Part shown: one piece after another, positions 16,230 through 24,950 of the stretch
Position numbering within the stretch: position 1 is the stretch's first letter
How the letters are laid out: each line of letters begins with the position of its first letter
Origin: JAEUNJ01 sp052035955
Lineage (GTDB): Bacteria > Pseudomonadota > Gammaproteobacteria > Burkholderiales > Rhodocyclaceae
Assembly: GCA_052035955.1 (NCBI GenBank)
Contig: JBPOHD010000063.1
Coordinates: forward strand, 1 to 64,000
Length of the DNA stretch: 64,000 nt
Direction: 5' to 3'
Translations under genes and position numbers: made by a program
The notes under the pieces: model-generated
The model's input: only the letters and a program-made list of their open reading frames with translations
Database searches by the model: none
Told to the model about the DNA's origin: nothing

Positions 16230-16802
16230 TTACTTCTTCTCGCCGGGCTGGTCCGCTCCCGGAGGTTGGAAATGCGGGAATTGGAAGCCGGAGAACATCT
16301 TTCGAGTCTGTTCGTGCAGATTCTCCTGCATCTGCTGGAACATCTTCTGGCTCTGTTCCACGTACGCCCCCATCATGCTCTGCATCGCCGGTCCCTGGAA
16401 ACTCAGGAACTGCGCCCAGAGGTCCTTGCTCATCGAGGCGTTGTCGCCGTAGAGGGAACGGGCCTGCTCCTGGAGCTTGTGCTGCATGTCGGTGAAGGCC
16501 TTGATATTGTTTTCCAGGTACTTTCCCATCATGCCCTGCATCGCGTTGCCGTAGAACCTGATCATCTGAGCCAACAGGTCGGAAGTGAACATCGGCACGC
16601 CGCCGCTTTCCTCTTCGAGGATGATCTGCAACAGGATGCTGCGCGTCAGGTCGTCGCCGCTCTTGGCATCGACCACCTGGAAATCCTCGTGCTTCAGCAC
16701 CAGTTCCTTGACGTCGGCGAGCGTGATGTAGGTGCTCGTTCTCGTGTCGTAAAGACGGCGGTTCGGGTATTTCTTGATCAGACGGTTTTGTTGTTCGCCC
16801 AC
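16230..16802 (-). CDS. phaR: Polyhydroxyalkanoate synthesis repressor PhaR
   Basis: 190 residues with the conserved PHA accumulation regulator DNA-binding domain at the N terminus (RLIKKYPNRRLYDTRTSTYI) and two PHB-accumulation domains rich in Met and Gln. PhaR senses nascent polymer and represses phasin and synthesis genes. The start is GTG at 16802, preceded by a strong GGAGG eight bases upstream; no ATG would keep the domain intact. It is the last pha gene of the row and sits directly upstream of rimO. Confidence 0.93.
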   Translation of the reverse strand: MGEQQNRLIKKYPNRRLYDTRTSTYITLADVKELVLKHEDFQVVDAKSGDDLTRSILLQIILEEESGGVPMFTSDLLAQMIRFYGNAMQGMMGKYLENNIKAFTDMQHKLQEQARSLYGDNASMSKDLWAQFLSFQGPAMQSMMGAYVEQSQKMFQQMQENLHEQTRKMFSGFQFPHFQPPGADQPGEKK

Positions 16803-16868
16803 TTATCGCTCCTCCCTCCAAACGCATAACCGCGGCCTGTCGCGCAGACCGCGGTCTGCGTCAGGCGA

Positions 16869-17615
16869 TCATTGAAAATACAAACCACCGTTGATGCTGA
16901 GCGTTGCGCCGGTCATGTAGCCGGCAAGATCCGATGCGATGTACGAACAGGCGGCTCCGATCTCCTCCGGCTTGCACAGGCGCTTCATGGGGATGGTGTC
17001 GACGATGCCCTTGAGGATGTCCTCTCGGATCGCCATGACCATTTTCGTCGCCACGTAGCCAGGTGCGATGGCATTCACGGTGACGCCTTTGGCCGCCAAC
17101 TCCTGGGAGAGTGCCTTGGTGAATCCGATGACGCCGGCCTTGGCGGCGGAATAGTTCGTCTGCCCGGCCTGACCCTTGATGCCATTAACAGAGGAGATAT
17201 TGATGATGCGCCCCCATCCGCGCTCGGCCATCTTCGCGGACACCTGCTTGGTCATGTTGAAGAGGCTGGTCAGGTTGGTGCCGATCACCGCATCCCACTG
17301 GTCTTTTTCCATCTTGGAAAAGAACTTGTCGCGGGTAATGCCGGCATTGTTGACCAGGATGTCAATCGGACCGCCGGCCTGGGTCTCGGCCTCGGCAACC
17401 ATGGCCTGGCAATCCTCAAGCCTGGAGATGTCACCGGCGACGCAGACGAAGTCCTTGTAGCCGGCGGCATCCATCTCCTGGAGCCACTGGTCCTTGTTGT
17501 CGAACTGTGGATGGTAGGCGGCCACCACCTTGTAGCCATCATTCGCAAAGGCCTGGCAAATTGCGGTACCAAGACCACCCATTGCGCCGGTCACGAAAGC
17601 GATACGTTTTGTCAT
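16869..17615 (-). CDS. phaB: Acetoacetyl-CoA reductase, copy 1
   Basis: 248-residue short-chain dehydrogenase reducing acetoacetyl-CoA to (R)-3-hydroxybutyryl-CoA with NADPH. The cofactor loop is T-G-A-M-G-G-L-G at residues 9-16, N-N-A-G near 88, Ser and Y-S-A-A-K for the catalytic triad (Tyr about 154). The G-I-T-R-D and F-N-M-T-K-Q segments are hallmarks of PhaB. A tandem paralogue lies 50 bp upstream. Confidence 0.9.
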   Translation of the reverse strand: MTKRIAFVTGAMGGLGTAICQAFANDGYKVVAAYHPQFDNKDQWLQEMDAAGYKDFVCVAGDISRLEDCQAMVAEAETQAGGPIDILVNNAGITRDKFFSKMEKDQWDAVIGTNLTSLFNMTKQVSAKMAERGWGRIINISSVNGIKGQAGQTNYSAAKAGVIGFTKALSQELAAKGVTVNAIAPGYVATKMVMAIREDILKGIVDTIPMKRLCKPEEIGAACSYIASDLAGYMTGATLSINGGLYFQ

Positions 17616-17664
17616 ATTGTATGAACCTCCCTATGCGAATGAACGAACTACAAGGAACGGCGGA

Positions 17665-18405
17665 TCAGAACATATGCTGACCGCCGTTGATGGAAATGTT
17701 GGCGCCAGTCAGGAAGGCTGCTTCCTCGGAGGCCAGGTAGGCCACCAGTCCGGCCACTTCCTCGGGCTTGCCAAGCCGGCTCTGCGGGATCAGGGGCAGG
17801 ATCTTCGTTTCCAGGACATCCTGGGGGATCGCCATCACCATCTTGGTGCCGATGTAGCCCGGCGAAATCGTGTTGATGGTGACGCCCTTCTTCGCCACTT
17901 CCAGGGCCAGGGCCTTGGTGAAGCCGTGCATGCCGGCCTTCGCGGCCGAATAGTTGGTCTGGCCGAAGGCGCCCTTGGTGCCGTTCACCGAGGAAATGTT
18001 CACCACCCGGCCCCACGCCCGCTCGACCATGCCGTCCATGACCTGCTTGGTCATGTTGAACACCGAATCCAGGTTGGTGCGGATGACGGCATCCCAGTCG
18101 GCCTTGGTCATCTTCTTGAACGTCATGTCGCGGGTGATTCCCGCATTGTTCACCAGCACGTCCACCGGTCCGAGGTCGGCGACGACCTGGTCCACGCAGG
18201 ACTTGCACGAGTCGAAATCGGCGACGTCGCAAGGATAGGCCTTGAAGCCGTAACCCATGTCGTTCATCGTGCGCAACCACTCCTTCGCCTTCGTGTTGCC
18301 GGGGCTGTAGGTGGTCACCACCTTGTCGCCGAGGGCCGCCAGCTTCACGCAGATCGCCTCGCCGAGACCGCCCATGCCACCCGTCACCAATGCAACTCTC
18401 TGCAT
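17665..18405 (-). CDS. phaB: Acetoacetyl-CoA reductase, copy 2
   Basis: 246-residue short-chain dehydrogenase with T-G-G-M-G-G-L-G, N-N-A-G-I-T-R-D, and Y-S-A-A-K. Clearly paralogous to the gene at 16869 but with a different N-terminal third (YSPGNTKAKEWLRTM), closer to the classical PhaB substrate loop. The ATG at 18405 is preceded by AGAGGAGAAG. It lies 78 bp after phaC and is probably transcribed with it. Confidence 0.92.
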   Translation of the reverse strand: MQRVALVTGGMGGLGEAICVKLAALGDKVVTTYSPGNTKAKEWLRTMNDMGYGFKAYPCDVADFDSCKSCVDQVVADLGPVDVLVNNAGITRDMTFKKMTKADWDAVIRTNLDSVFNMTKQVMDGMVERAWGRVVNISSVNGTKGAFGQTNYSAAKAGMHGFTKALALEVAKKGVTINTISPGYIGTKMVMAIPQDVLETKILPLIPQSRLGKPEEVAGLVAYLASEEAAFLTGANISINGGQHMF

Positions 18406-18483
18406 CTTCTTCTCCTCTGTTGTTTTCTCGCCGGAAATTTACGATGACGCGCCGCGGTCCGGCCTCGGAGGCGCAACCTGTGA

Positions 18484-20220
18484 TTATGCCCGTTCTTTCA
18501 CGTAGCGGCCCGGGGCCGGCTCTCCCGGCGGAAAGGCTTCGGACCCCAGTCGTCCGCGAGCCGGCACCTCTCCGCCGGCATGGCTCCCCAGCCATTTGGC
18601 CCAGACCGGCCACCAGCTGCCCTTGATCTCGGTGGCCGTCTCGAACCACTGGTCGGGGTTGGTCGTCGCGTTGTCGTTGATCCAGTGGCTACGTTTGTTC
18701 TTCGCGGCCGGGTTGATCACGCCGGCGATGTGACCGGAGGCGCCGAGGACGAAGCTCGTCTGGCCGCCGAGGATACCGCGCGAAAGGAAACCCGATTTCC
18801 AGGGCACGATATGGTCTTCCCGGGAGCAGTAGATGAAGGCAGGCATGTCCACGCTCGAGAGATCCGCCCGCGTGCCGCACATCTCGAGCTTGCCGGGGAC
18901 CCTCAGTTCGTTTTCCAGGTACAGGTGTCGCAGATACCAGGCCGCGAACGGACCCGGCAGATTCGTCGAGTCGGCGTTCCAGAACAGCAGGTCGAAGGCT
19001 GCAGGCGTGCCACCCTTCAGGTAGTTGCCCACCACGTATTGCCAGATCAGGTCGTTGGCCCGCAGTGCGGAAAAGGTGGTGGCCAGTTCCTGGGCCCGCA
19101 GCAGCCCCCCCTTGCCGATGGTCGCCTCGCGGGCAGCGACGGATGCCTCGTCCACGAACAGCCCGATCTCTCCCGTGTCGGAAAAATCCAGCAAGGTGGT
19201 GAGGAGGGTCAGGCTCGCTACGTGGTCCTCGCCGCGCGCCTTGGCGACCGCGAGCGCGGCACTCAGCATGGTGCCGCCGACGCAAAAACCCAGGGCGTTG
19301 ATCTTGTCCTCGCCGGTAACCTCGCGGGTGACCCGCATCGCGGTCAATGGGCCCCTCTCGATATAGTCATCCCAGGTCAGGTGCGCGAGGTCCGCTTTCG
19401 GATTGCGCCAGGACACGAGGAAAACCGTGTTGCCCTGCGATACCGCATAGCGGACCAAAGAGTTCTCCGGCTGGAGGTCCATGATGTAGAACTTGTTGAT
19501 GCAGGGCGGCACCATGAGCAGGGGACGCTTCGACACAGTGTCGGTCAGGGGGGAGTACTGGATCAACTGGATCAGATCGTTCTCGAAAACGACGGCTCCC
19601 GGCGTGATCGCCAGGTTGCGCCCTACCTCGAACGCAGACTCGTCGGTCATCGAGATGCGCCCTTTTTCCATGTCGGCGATCATGTTCTGGAGACCGCGGC
19701 GGATGCTTTCGCCGTTCGTCGCCAAGGCAGTCTGGATGAATTCGGGGTTCGTGGCCGCGAAATTCGAGGGCGCCATCGCGTCCGCCACCTGGCGGGCAAG
19801 GAAACGGAGTCGTTCCTTGGACTTTCCGTCCGGAATGGGCGCCGACTCGGCGACACGCCTGAGGTAATCCGCGTTGATGGTGTAGGCCTGCCGCATGTAG
19901 TCGAAGATCGGGCTCTCACCCCAGGCCCCGTGCTCGAACCGCTTGTCCCCGGCGAACGGCTGGGCCTCTCCGGGTTTTCGCCCGATCATGCTGCGCCACA
20001 ATTCAGCATGGCGCTCCATCCATTCGCGCTGCAGCTCGGTATTGGCGGCAGCCTCCGGGATCCATGACGTCGGCAACACGCCTATGGGCGGCACCGCATT
20101 CTCGGTGCCTTGCGTAAACTGGGATTGCTGGGAGGACACGGCCTGGAGGAAGCTCTGGACCATGGTCTGGCCCGCCTGGACCCAGGTGTGCATTGCCTGC
20201 ATCGGATCGTTAGAAGACAT
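18484..20220 (-). CDS. phaC: Class I poly(3-hydroxyalkanoate) synthase
   Basis: Polymerises (R)-3-hydroxyacyl-CoA on the granule surface. About 578 residues, the class I length. An N-terminal PhaC-N domain precedes the alpha/beta-hydrolase core. The lipase-like box G-F-C-V-G-G carries the nucleophilic Cys (about 313), the catalytic Asp is in S-R-E-D-H-I-V-P-W (about 469) and His in S-G-H-I-A-G-V (about 497). Two ATG codons are possible, 20226 and 20220; AGAGGAA lies 2 and 8 bases before them, so 20220 is better spaced. Divergent from dksA; a perfect TTGACA occurs at 20311-20306 but no clear -10. Confidence 0.95.
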   Translation of the reverse strand: MSSNDPMQAMHTWVQAGQTMVQSFLQAVSSQQSQFTQGTENAVPPIGVLPTSWIPEAAANTELQREWMERHAELWRSMIGRKPGEAQPFAGDKRFEHGAWGESPIFDYMRQAYTINADYLRRVAESAPIPDGKSKERLRFLARQVADAMAPSNFAATNPEFIQTALATNGESIRRGLQNMIADMEKGRISMTDESAFEVGRNLAITPGAVVFENDLIQLIQYSPLTDTVSKRPLLMVPPCINKFYIMDLQPENSLVRYAVSQGNTVFLVSWRNPKADLAHLTWDDYIERGPLTAMRVTREVTGEDKINALGFCVGGTMLSAALAVAKARGEDHVASLTLLTTLLDFSDTGEIGLFVDEASVAAREATIGKGGLLRAQELATTFSALRANDLIWQYVVGNYLKGGTPAAFDLLFWNADSTNLPGPFAAWYLRHLYLENELRVPGKLEMCGTRADLSSVDMPAFIYCSREDHIVPWKSGFLSRGILGGQTSFVLGASGHIAGVINPAAKNKRSHWINDNATTNPDQWFETATEIKGSWWPVWAKWLGSHAGGEVPARGRLGSEAFPPGEPAPGRYVKERA

Positions 20221-20368
20221 GGGCATTTCCTCTCTTGTCGGGGCAAAGATGGATATTATGGATGTTCAGGCTAAGCGTTTGATTTTTGCACCGCACAAAC
20301 CAGCATGTCAAGATTCCGTTCGGTCGCGGGGCGAACCGGACAGTGGCGGCGCCCCGCGGCTGCGGCGC

Positions 20369-20397
20369 TTGCGGCCCTGCCCGGTTTCGTTTATAAA
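20369..20397 (+). promoter_or_regulatory. Sigma-70 promoter of dksA
   Basis: -35 TTGCGG (20369-20374), 17-bp spacer, -10 TATAAA (20392-20397), giving a start site about 20 bases before the dksA ATG. Confidence 0.65.
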
Positions 20398-20422
20398 GCC
20401 CCTTTTCGTTTTGGACGCTCGC

Positions 20423-20848
20423 ATGGCTGAGGATTTCCTGCACAAGCATTTCCCGCCCTATACGCCGAAGAAGGGCGAGGAATACATGAACGCCAAGCAA
20501 CTCGGTCACTTCCGCCAGATTCTGGAAGTATTGAAGTCGGAGTTGCTGGAGGATATCGAGCGCACGGTCCACACGATGCAGGATGAGGCGACCGTCTTTG
20601 CCGACCCGAACGACCGCGCGAGCCAGGAATCGGACATCGCCCTGGAGCTGCGAAATCGTGACCGGGAGCGAAAGTTGATCAAAAAGATCGACGAATCCCT
20701 CGGGCGCATAGAGAACGGCGAGTACGGATACTGCGACAGTTGTGGCGTGGAGATCGGTCTCAAGCGATTGGAGGCACGCCCCACGGCTACCCTTTGCATC
20801 GACTGCAAGGAACTCGAGGAACGCCGCGAAAAGCAGATGGCCAAGTAA
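20423..20848 (+). CDS. dksA: RNA polymerase-binding transcription factor DksA
   Basis: Binds the RNA polymerase secondary channel and potentiates ppGpp, the stringent response regulator. 141 residues: an N-terminal helical region, a coiled coil whose tip contains D-x-x-D-x-A (FADPNDRASQE) and a C-terminal four-cysteine zinc finger (C-D-S-C ... C-I-D-C). The ATG at 20423 (MAEDFLHKHF) fits the family; earlier in-frame starts lie upstream of the promoter. Confidence 0.95.
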   Translation: MAEDFLHKHFPPYTPKKGEEYMNAKQLGHFRQILEVLKSELLEDIERTVHTMQDEATVFADPNDRASQESDIALELRNRDRERKLIKKIDESLGRIENGEYGYCDSCGVEIGLKRLEARPTATLCIDCKELEERREKQMAK

Positions 20849-20896
20849 GGCCACCGAGGGCTGTAGGGGCAGACGACCCCCGCATTTGCAGACAAA

Positions 20897-20924
20897 GAAA
20901 AAGGACGCCGTGGCGTCCTTTTTT
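20897..20924. terminator. Bidirectional intrinsic terminator between dksA and pnp
   Basis: GGACGCC-GT-GGCGTCC (20903-20918) flanked by A5 on the left and T6 on the right, so it can act for both convergent genes. Confidence 0.92.
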
Positions 20925-20943
20925 CATGTCGCCCGCCGGCAGC

Positions 20944-23058
20944 TTACTGGGCGGTGGGCGCCGCCGGGGTCGGCTCGTTCAGAAGCGCCTTCATGGAAAG
21001 GCGCACACGCCCCTTGTCGTCGGTCTCGATGACTTTGACCTTCACCACCTGGCCTTCCTTCAGGTAATCGCCGACCGCATTGACGCGTTCGTTGGCAATC
21101 TGGGAGATGTGCAGCAGGCCATCCTTCCCCGGCAGCACCTGGACGATGGCACCGAAGTCAAGCAGGCGCAGCACCGTGCCCTCGTAAACCCGTCCGACTT
21201 CCACTTCCGCCGTGATGTCTTCGATGCGCTTCTTGGCCAGTTGTGCCGCATCGGAGTTCACCGAGGAAATGGTCACCGTGCCGTCGTCTTCGATGTCGAT
21301 GACGCAGCCGGTTTCTTCAGTCAATGCGCGGATGACTGCCCCACCCTTGCCGATCACGTCGCGGATCTTTTCGGGATTGATCTTCAGCGTGATCATGCGT
21401 GGAGCGTAGGCCGAAACGTCCGAGCGGGCGCCGGACATCGACTCGGTCATCAGGTTGAGGATGTGCAGACGTGCATCCTTGGCCTGGGCCAGGGCCACCT
21501 GCATGATCTCCTTGGTGATGCCCTGGATCTTGATGTCCATCTGCAGGGCGGTGACGCCGTTCGTCGTTCCGGCGACCTTGAAGTCCATGTCGCCCAGATG
21601 ATCCTCGTCGCCGAGGATGTCCGTCAAAACGGCAAAGCGGTTGCCTTCCTTGATAAGGCCCATGGCGATGCCCGCCACATGGGCCTTGAGCGGCACGCCG
21701 GCGTCCATCAGGGCCAGCGATCCACCGCAAACGGAGGCCATCGACGACGAGCCGTTGGATTCGGTGATCTCGGAAACGACGCGAATGGAATAGCCGAACT
21801 CCTCGGGCGACGGCAGCACCGCCGCGATCGCCCGCTTGGCCAACCGCCCGTGGCCGATCTCGCGGCGCTTCGGCGAGCCGACGCGACCCGTCTCGCCGGT
21901 GGCGAAGGGCGGCATGTTGTAGTGGAGCATGAAGCGGTCGCGGTATTCGCCCTGGAGGGCGTCGATGATCTGCTCGTCACGGCCGGTGCCGAGGGTCGCG
22001 ATCACCATGGCCTGCGTCTCGCCGCGGGTGAAGAGGGCCGAACCGTGGGTGCGCGGAAGCACGCCGTGGCGGATGTAGATCGGGCGCACGGTGCGCGTGT
22101 CGCGCCCGTCGATGCGCGGCTCGCCATTGAGGATCTGGGTGCGGACGATGCGCGCTTCCAGCTCGAACAGCAGGTTGCCGATGGTGTTGGCATCGGGCGC
22201 GCCTTCGCCGGCGCTCAGCGCATCGATGGTCTTCTTGGCGATCTCGCGGGTCTTCTGGGTGCGCGCCTGCTTGCTGGTGATGCGGTAGGCTTCCCGCATC
22301 TCGGCCTCGGCCAGTTCGGACACGCGGGCGATCAGGGCCTCGTCCCGGGCGGGGGCCTGCCAATCCCATTCCGGCTTTCCCGCCACTTCGACGAGCTCAT
22401 TGATGGCCTTGATGGCGGCCTGCATCTGGTCGTGGCCGAAGACGACGGCGCCCAGCATCACCTCCTCGGACAGCTGCTGCGCCTCGGATTCCACCATCAG
22501 GACGGCAGCCTGGGTGCCGGAGACCACGAGGTCGAGCTGGGTGCTCAGCAATTGCGACTTGGTCGGGCACAGCACGTACTGGCCGTCGATATAGCCGACC
22601 CGGGCGGCGCCGATGGGCCCATTGAAAGGCACGCCGGAGATGGCCAGCGCCGCCGACGCGCCGATCATCGCCGGAATATCCGGGTCGATCTCGGGATTGC
22701 TCGACAAGACGTGGATGATGACCTGGACCTCGTTGTAGAAGCCGTCCGGAAACAGCGGGCGAATCGGCCGGTCGATCAGGCGGGAAGTCAGGATCTCCTT
22801 CTCCGACGGGCGACCCTCGCGCTTGAAGAATCCACCGGGAATGCGTCCAGCGGCATAGGTCTTCTCGACGTAGTCCACCGTCAGCGGGAAGAAGTCCTGG
22901 CCCGCCTTGGCCTCGGTGCGGGCGACAACGGTCGCCAGGATGACCGTGTCATCCATGTTGACCATGACGGCGCCACCGGCCTGGCGGGCGACCTCGCCGG
23001 TTTCCAGGGTGACGGTATGGGCGCCGTAGGCGAATGTCTTACGATTGGGAGTCAGCAA
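20944..23058 (-). CDS. pnp: Polynucleotide phosphorylase
   Basis: 3'-5' exoribonuclease and degradosome component, 704 residues. Two RNase PH domains with the GxxGRP-like FFKREGRPSEKEIL block near residue 78, and the G-R-R-E-I-G-H-G catalytic segment near 400, then KH (V-I-G-K-G-G-A-V-I-R) and S1 domains at the C terminus. The only start that keeps the family N terminus (LTPNRKTFAYG) is TTG at 23058, preceded by AAAGGAA. A TTG start would fit the known low-level, autoregulated expression of pnp. Co-oriented with rpsO. Confidence 0.95.
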   Translation of the reverse strand: MLTPNRKTFAYGAHTVTLETGEVARQAGGAVMVNMDDTVILATVVARTEAKAGQDFFPLTVDYVEKTYAAGRIPGGFFKREGRPSEKEILTSRLIDRPIRPLFPDGFYNEVQVIIHVLSSNPEIDPDIPAMIGASAALAISGVPFNGPIGAARVGYIDGQYVLCPTKSQLLSTQLDLVVSGTQAAVLMVESEAQQLSEEVMLGAVVFGHDQMQAAIKAINELVEVAGKPEWDWQAPARDEALIARVSELAEAEMREAYRITSKQARTQKTREIAKKTIDALSAGEGAPDANTIGNLLFELEARIVRTQILNGEPRIDGRDTRTVRPIYIRHGVLPRTHGSALFTRGETQAMVIATLGTGRDEQIIDALQGEYRDRFMLHYNMPPFATGETGRVGSPKRREIGHGRLAKRAIAAVLPSPEEFGYSIRVVSEITESNGSSSMASVCGGSLALMDAGVPLKAHVAGIAMGLIKEGNRFAVLTDILGDEDHLGDMDFKVAGTTNGVTALQMDIKIQGITKEIMQVALAQAKDARLHILNLMTESMSGARSDVSAYAPRMITLKINPEKIRDVIGKGGAVIRALTEETGCVIDIEDDGTVTISSVNSDAAQLAKKRIEDITAEVEVGRVYEGTVLRLLDFGAIVQVLPGKDGLLHISQIANERVNAVGDYLKEGQVVKVKVIETDDKGRVRLSMKALLNEPTPAAPTAQ

Positions 23059-23107
23059 GGGATTTTCCTTTCATCATCGTGGACGGATCCCAATGGACCC
23101 GCCCCAT

Positions 23108-23150
23108 CAAAAACGACAAAGCCGGCGCGGGCCACGAGGCCGGCGCCGGC
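23108..23150 (-). terminator. Hairpin with T-rich tail between rpsO and pnp
   Basis: The region 23121-23150 forms a strong GC hairpin (GCCGGCGC arms around an ACGA loop) followed on the minus strand by TTTGTCGTTTTT. It probably attenuates readthrough from rpsO into pnp or serves as a processing signal. Confidence 0.65.
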
Positions 23151-23197
23151 ATCTTCAGCCATGCATCCGGAAAACCGGCTGCGGGCTCGCCATCGGA

Positions 23198-23467
23198 TTA
23201 CTTGCGCAGTCCGAGGCGCTCGATCAATGCCCGGTAGCTGTCGGCATTGGTGCGCTTCAGGTAATCGAGCAGCTTGCGGCGCTGGCTGACCATGCGGAGC
23301 AGCCCGCGGCGCGAATGGTGATCCTTGGTGTGTTCCTTGAAGTGACCTGTCAGGTCGTTGATGCGGGCAGTCAGCAAAGCGACCTGGACTTCCGGGGAAC
23401 CGGTGTCGCCCTGGGCACGCTGGTAATCGGCCACGATCTTGGCCTTGGCAGAGGTATTGATTGCCAT
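23198..23467 (-). CDS. rpsO: 30S ribosomal protein uS15
   Basis: 89 residues, standard length for S15. Recognisable are D-T-G-S-P-E-V-Q, L-T-x-H-F-x-x-H-x-K-D-H-H-S-R-R-G-L and the C-terminal L-I-x-x-L-G-L-R-K. Binds 16S rRNA in the central domain. It has its own promoter in the gap after truB. Confidence 0.97.
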   Translation of the reverse strand: MAINTSAKAKIVADYQRAQGDTGSPEVQVALLTARINDLTGHFKEHTKDHHSRRGLLRMVSQRRKLLDYLKRTNADSYRALIERLGLRK

Positions 23468-23548
23468 GAATTTTTTCTCTCAAACGCGGGTTGAAAAACA
23501 GACGCCGCCCCGGTTTGATAGAGCCCTGCGCCCGATGTACATGGATTC

Positions 23549-23567
23549 TCGTTCGAACCTCGAACGA
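23549..23567 (-). ncRNA. Hairpin at the 5' end of the rpsO-pnp transcript
   Basis: TCGTTCGA and TCGAACGA form a perfect 8-bp stem with a three-base loop. Given the promoter at 23576-23604, transcription would begin around 23569, placing this stem within two bases of the 5' end. It could stabilise the mRNA against 5'-end-dependent decay, or be an operator over the start site. Confidence 0.45.
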
Positions 23568-23575
23568 AGCCGCAA

Positions 23576-23604
23576 ATTATACGTCGCCGTATGCCCTTGG
23601 GCAA
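23576..23604 (-). promoter_or_regulatory. Sigma-70 promoter of rpsO
   Basis: -35 TTGCCC (23604-23599), exactly 17-bp spacer, perfect -10 TATAAT (23581-23576). Confidence 0.8.
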
Positions 23605-23628
23605 GGTTCTGCGCGCATTTTCGGCATC

Positions 23629-24534
23629 TCACCGCAGGCTGGAAATCAACCTGCGGGGCCGCACGAGCCCATCGGAATCGGCCAGGCCGAGGCCGAGGAA
23701 ACGGTTACCGCAGTAAATCCGGACCCTTCCTTCCGTACCGTCGGAAAACTCCACCGCTTGTCCATGGAGAATGCGTCCGGCCTCCTGCTCGTCGAGGCGG
23801 ATGGCCGGCAACCCCTGAAGCAGTGCGTCAGGAGGGGCAAGACCGGCATCCCGCTGGTCGTACGTCCGGGATTCCATATCCGCGAGCGTGAGAGCGTCGT
23901 CGATGAGGAGATCGCCGATCCCCGTTCTGCGCAGGCCAGCCAAATGGGCGCCGCAGCCCAAAAACCGGCCGATATCTTCGGCCAGCGTCCGGATGTAGGT
24001 GCCCTTGCTGCAACGCACGCGCAGAGTCAAATCCTCCCGGAACGCCGACAGCTTCTCGATGCCATGGATCGTCACCCGGCGTGGCGCCCTGTCGACTTCC
24101 AGGCCCTGCCGCGCGTACTCGTACAACGGGCGGCCATCCCGCTTCAAGGCGGAGTGCATAGGAGGAATCTGCGTGATTTGGCCGACGAATCGCGCCAGGG
24201 CAGCATCCGCTTCCTGTTCCGAAAAGGCGACGGGCCTTGTCTCGATGACCCTTCCTTCCGCATCCCCGGTGTCGGTGCGGATCCCCAGGCGAACGACAGC
24301 ATCATAGGTCTTGTCCGCATCGAGCAACTCGCCGGCGAATTTGGTCGCTTCGCCGAAGCACAGGGGCAGCAACCCGGTAGCCAGTGGATCGAGGGTCCCG
24401 GTATGCCCCGCCTTCTCCGCATTCAGCAGCCGCCGGACGGCCTGCAGCGCGGCATTGGAGGTCATGCCCAATGGCTTGTCGAGGAGCAGGACGCCATCGA
24501 CGCGCCGCCGGGGCGGCCGCCTGGGCGCGTTCAC
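23629..24534 (-). CDS. truB: tRNA pseudouridine-55 synthase TruB
   Basis: 301 residues. Motifs of the TruB family: V-L-L-L-D-K-P-x-G-M-T-S-N at residues 15-27, the catalytic Asp in G-H-T-G-T-L-D-P-L-A-T-G (about 49), and the R-V-x-C-S-K-G-T-Y-I-R-T block. A C-terminal PUA-like part follows. Starts with GTG at 24534, overlapping the rbfA stop (GTGA). Confidence 0.95.
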   Translation of the reverse strand: MNAPRRPPRRRVDGVLLLDKPLGMTSNAALQAVRRLLNAEKAGHTGTLDPLATGLLPLCFGEATKFAGELLDADKTYDAVVRLGIRTDTGDAEGRVIETRPVAFSEQEADAALARFVGQITQIPPMHSALKRDGRPLYEYARQGLEVDRAPRRVTIHGIEKLSAFREDLTLRVRCSKGTYIRTLAEDIGRFLGCGAHLAGLRRTGIGDLLIDDALTLADMESRTYDQRDAGLAPPDALLQGLPAIRLDEQEAGRILHGQAVEFSDGTEGRVRIYCGNRFLGLGLADSDGLVRPRRLISSLR

Positions 24535-24905
24535 TCGTCGTGCCGACGGTCGGACTCGACCGCCTCGTCGATCAATTGGGACAGGTGGGTTCCACGCTCG
24601 ACCGAAGCGTCGAAGACGAAGTGCAGTTCCGGAAGGTGATGGATGCGGATTCGACGCCCGAGTTCACGGCGGAGGAACCCCGCAGCATGCCTCAAGCCGC
24701 GGTCAATGTCCCGGCGGCGATCCACTTCGGCGAGGGAGGTGTAGAAAACCTTGGCATGGGCGTAGTCGGGACTGACCTCGACGCCTGTCAGGGTGACCAA
24801 GGGCAGGAGTTGCGCGATCCGCGGGTCCTTGACCTGACGCAGCAGTTCGGAGAGTTCCCGGTGGATCTGCTCGTTTACGCGGTCGGAGCGGGAGAAGTTA
24901 TTCAT
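24531..24905 (-). CDS. rbfA: 30S ribosome-binding factor RbfA
   Basis: 124 residues, KH-like fold, needed for late 16S 5'-end maturation. Family segments V-x-E-Q-I-H-R-E-L-S-E-L-L near the N terminus, V-K-D-P-R-I, V-x-V-S-P-D-Y-A-H-A-K-V-F-Y and L-P-E-L-H-F-x-x-D near the end. Standard infB-rbfA-truB order, 45 bp after infB. Confidence 0.95.
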   Translation of the reverse strand: MNNFSRSDRVNEQIHRELSELLRQVKDPRIAQLLPLVTLTGVEVSPDYAHAKVFYTSLAEVDRRRDIDRGLRHAAGFLRRELGRRIRIHHLPELHFVFDASVERGTHLSQLIDEAVESDRRHDE

Positions 24906-24950
24906 TGGAAGACAGGGGAAGAGCGGCGCGATGCCGCCATCCCCCCGGGT

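Noticed and set aside
23549..23567. SOS (LexA) box in the rpsO leader
   Set aside because: The GTTC spacing does not match the alphaproteobacterial or Gram-positive LexA patterns, and ribosomal genes are not expected SOS targets.
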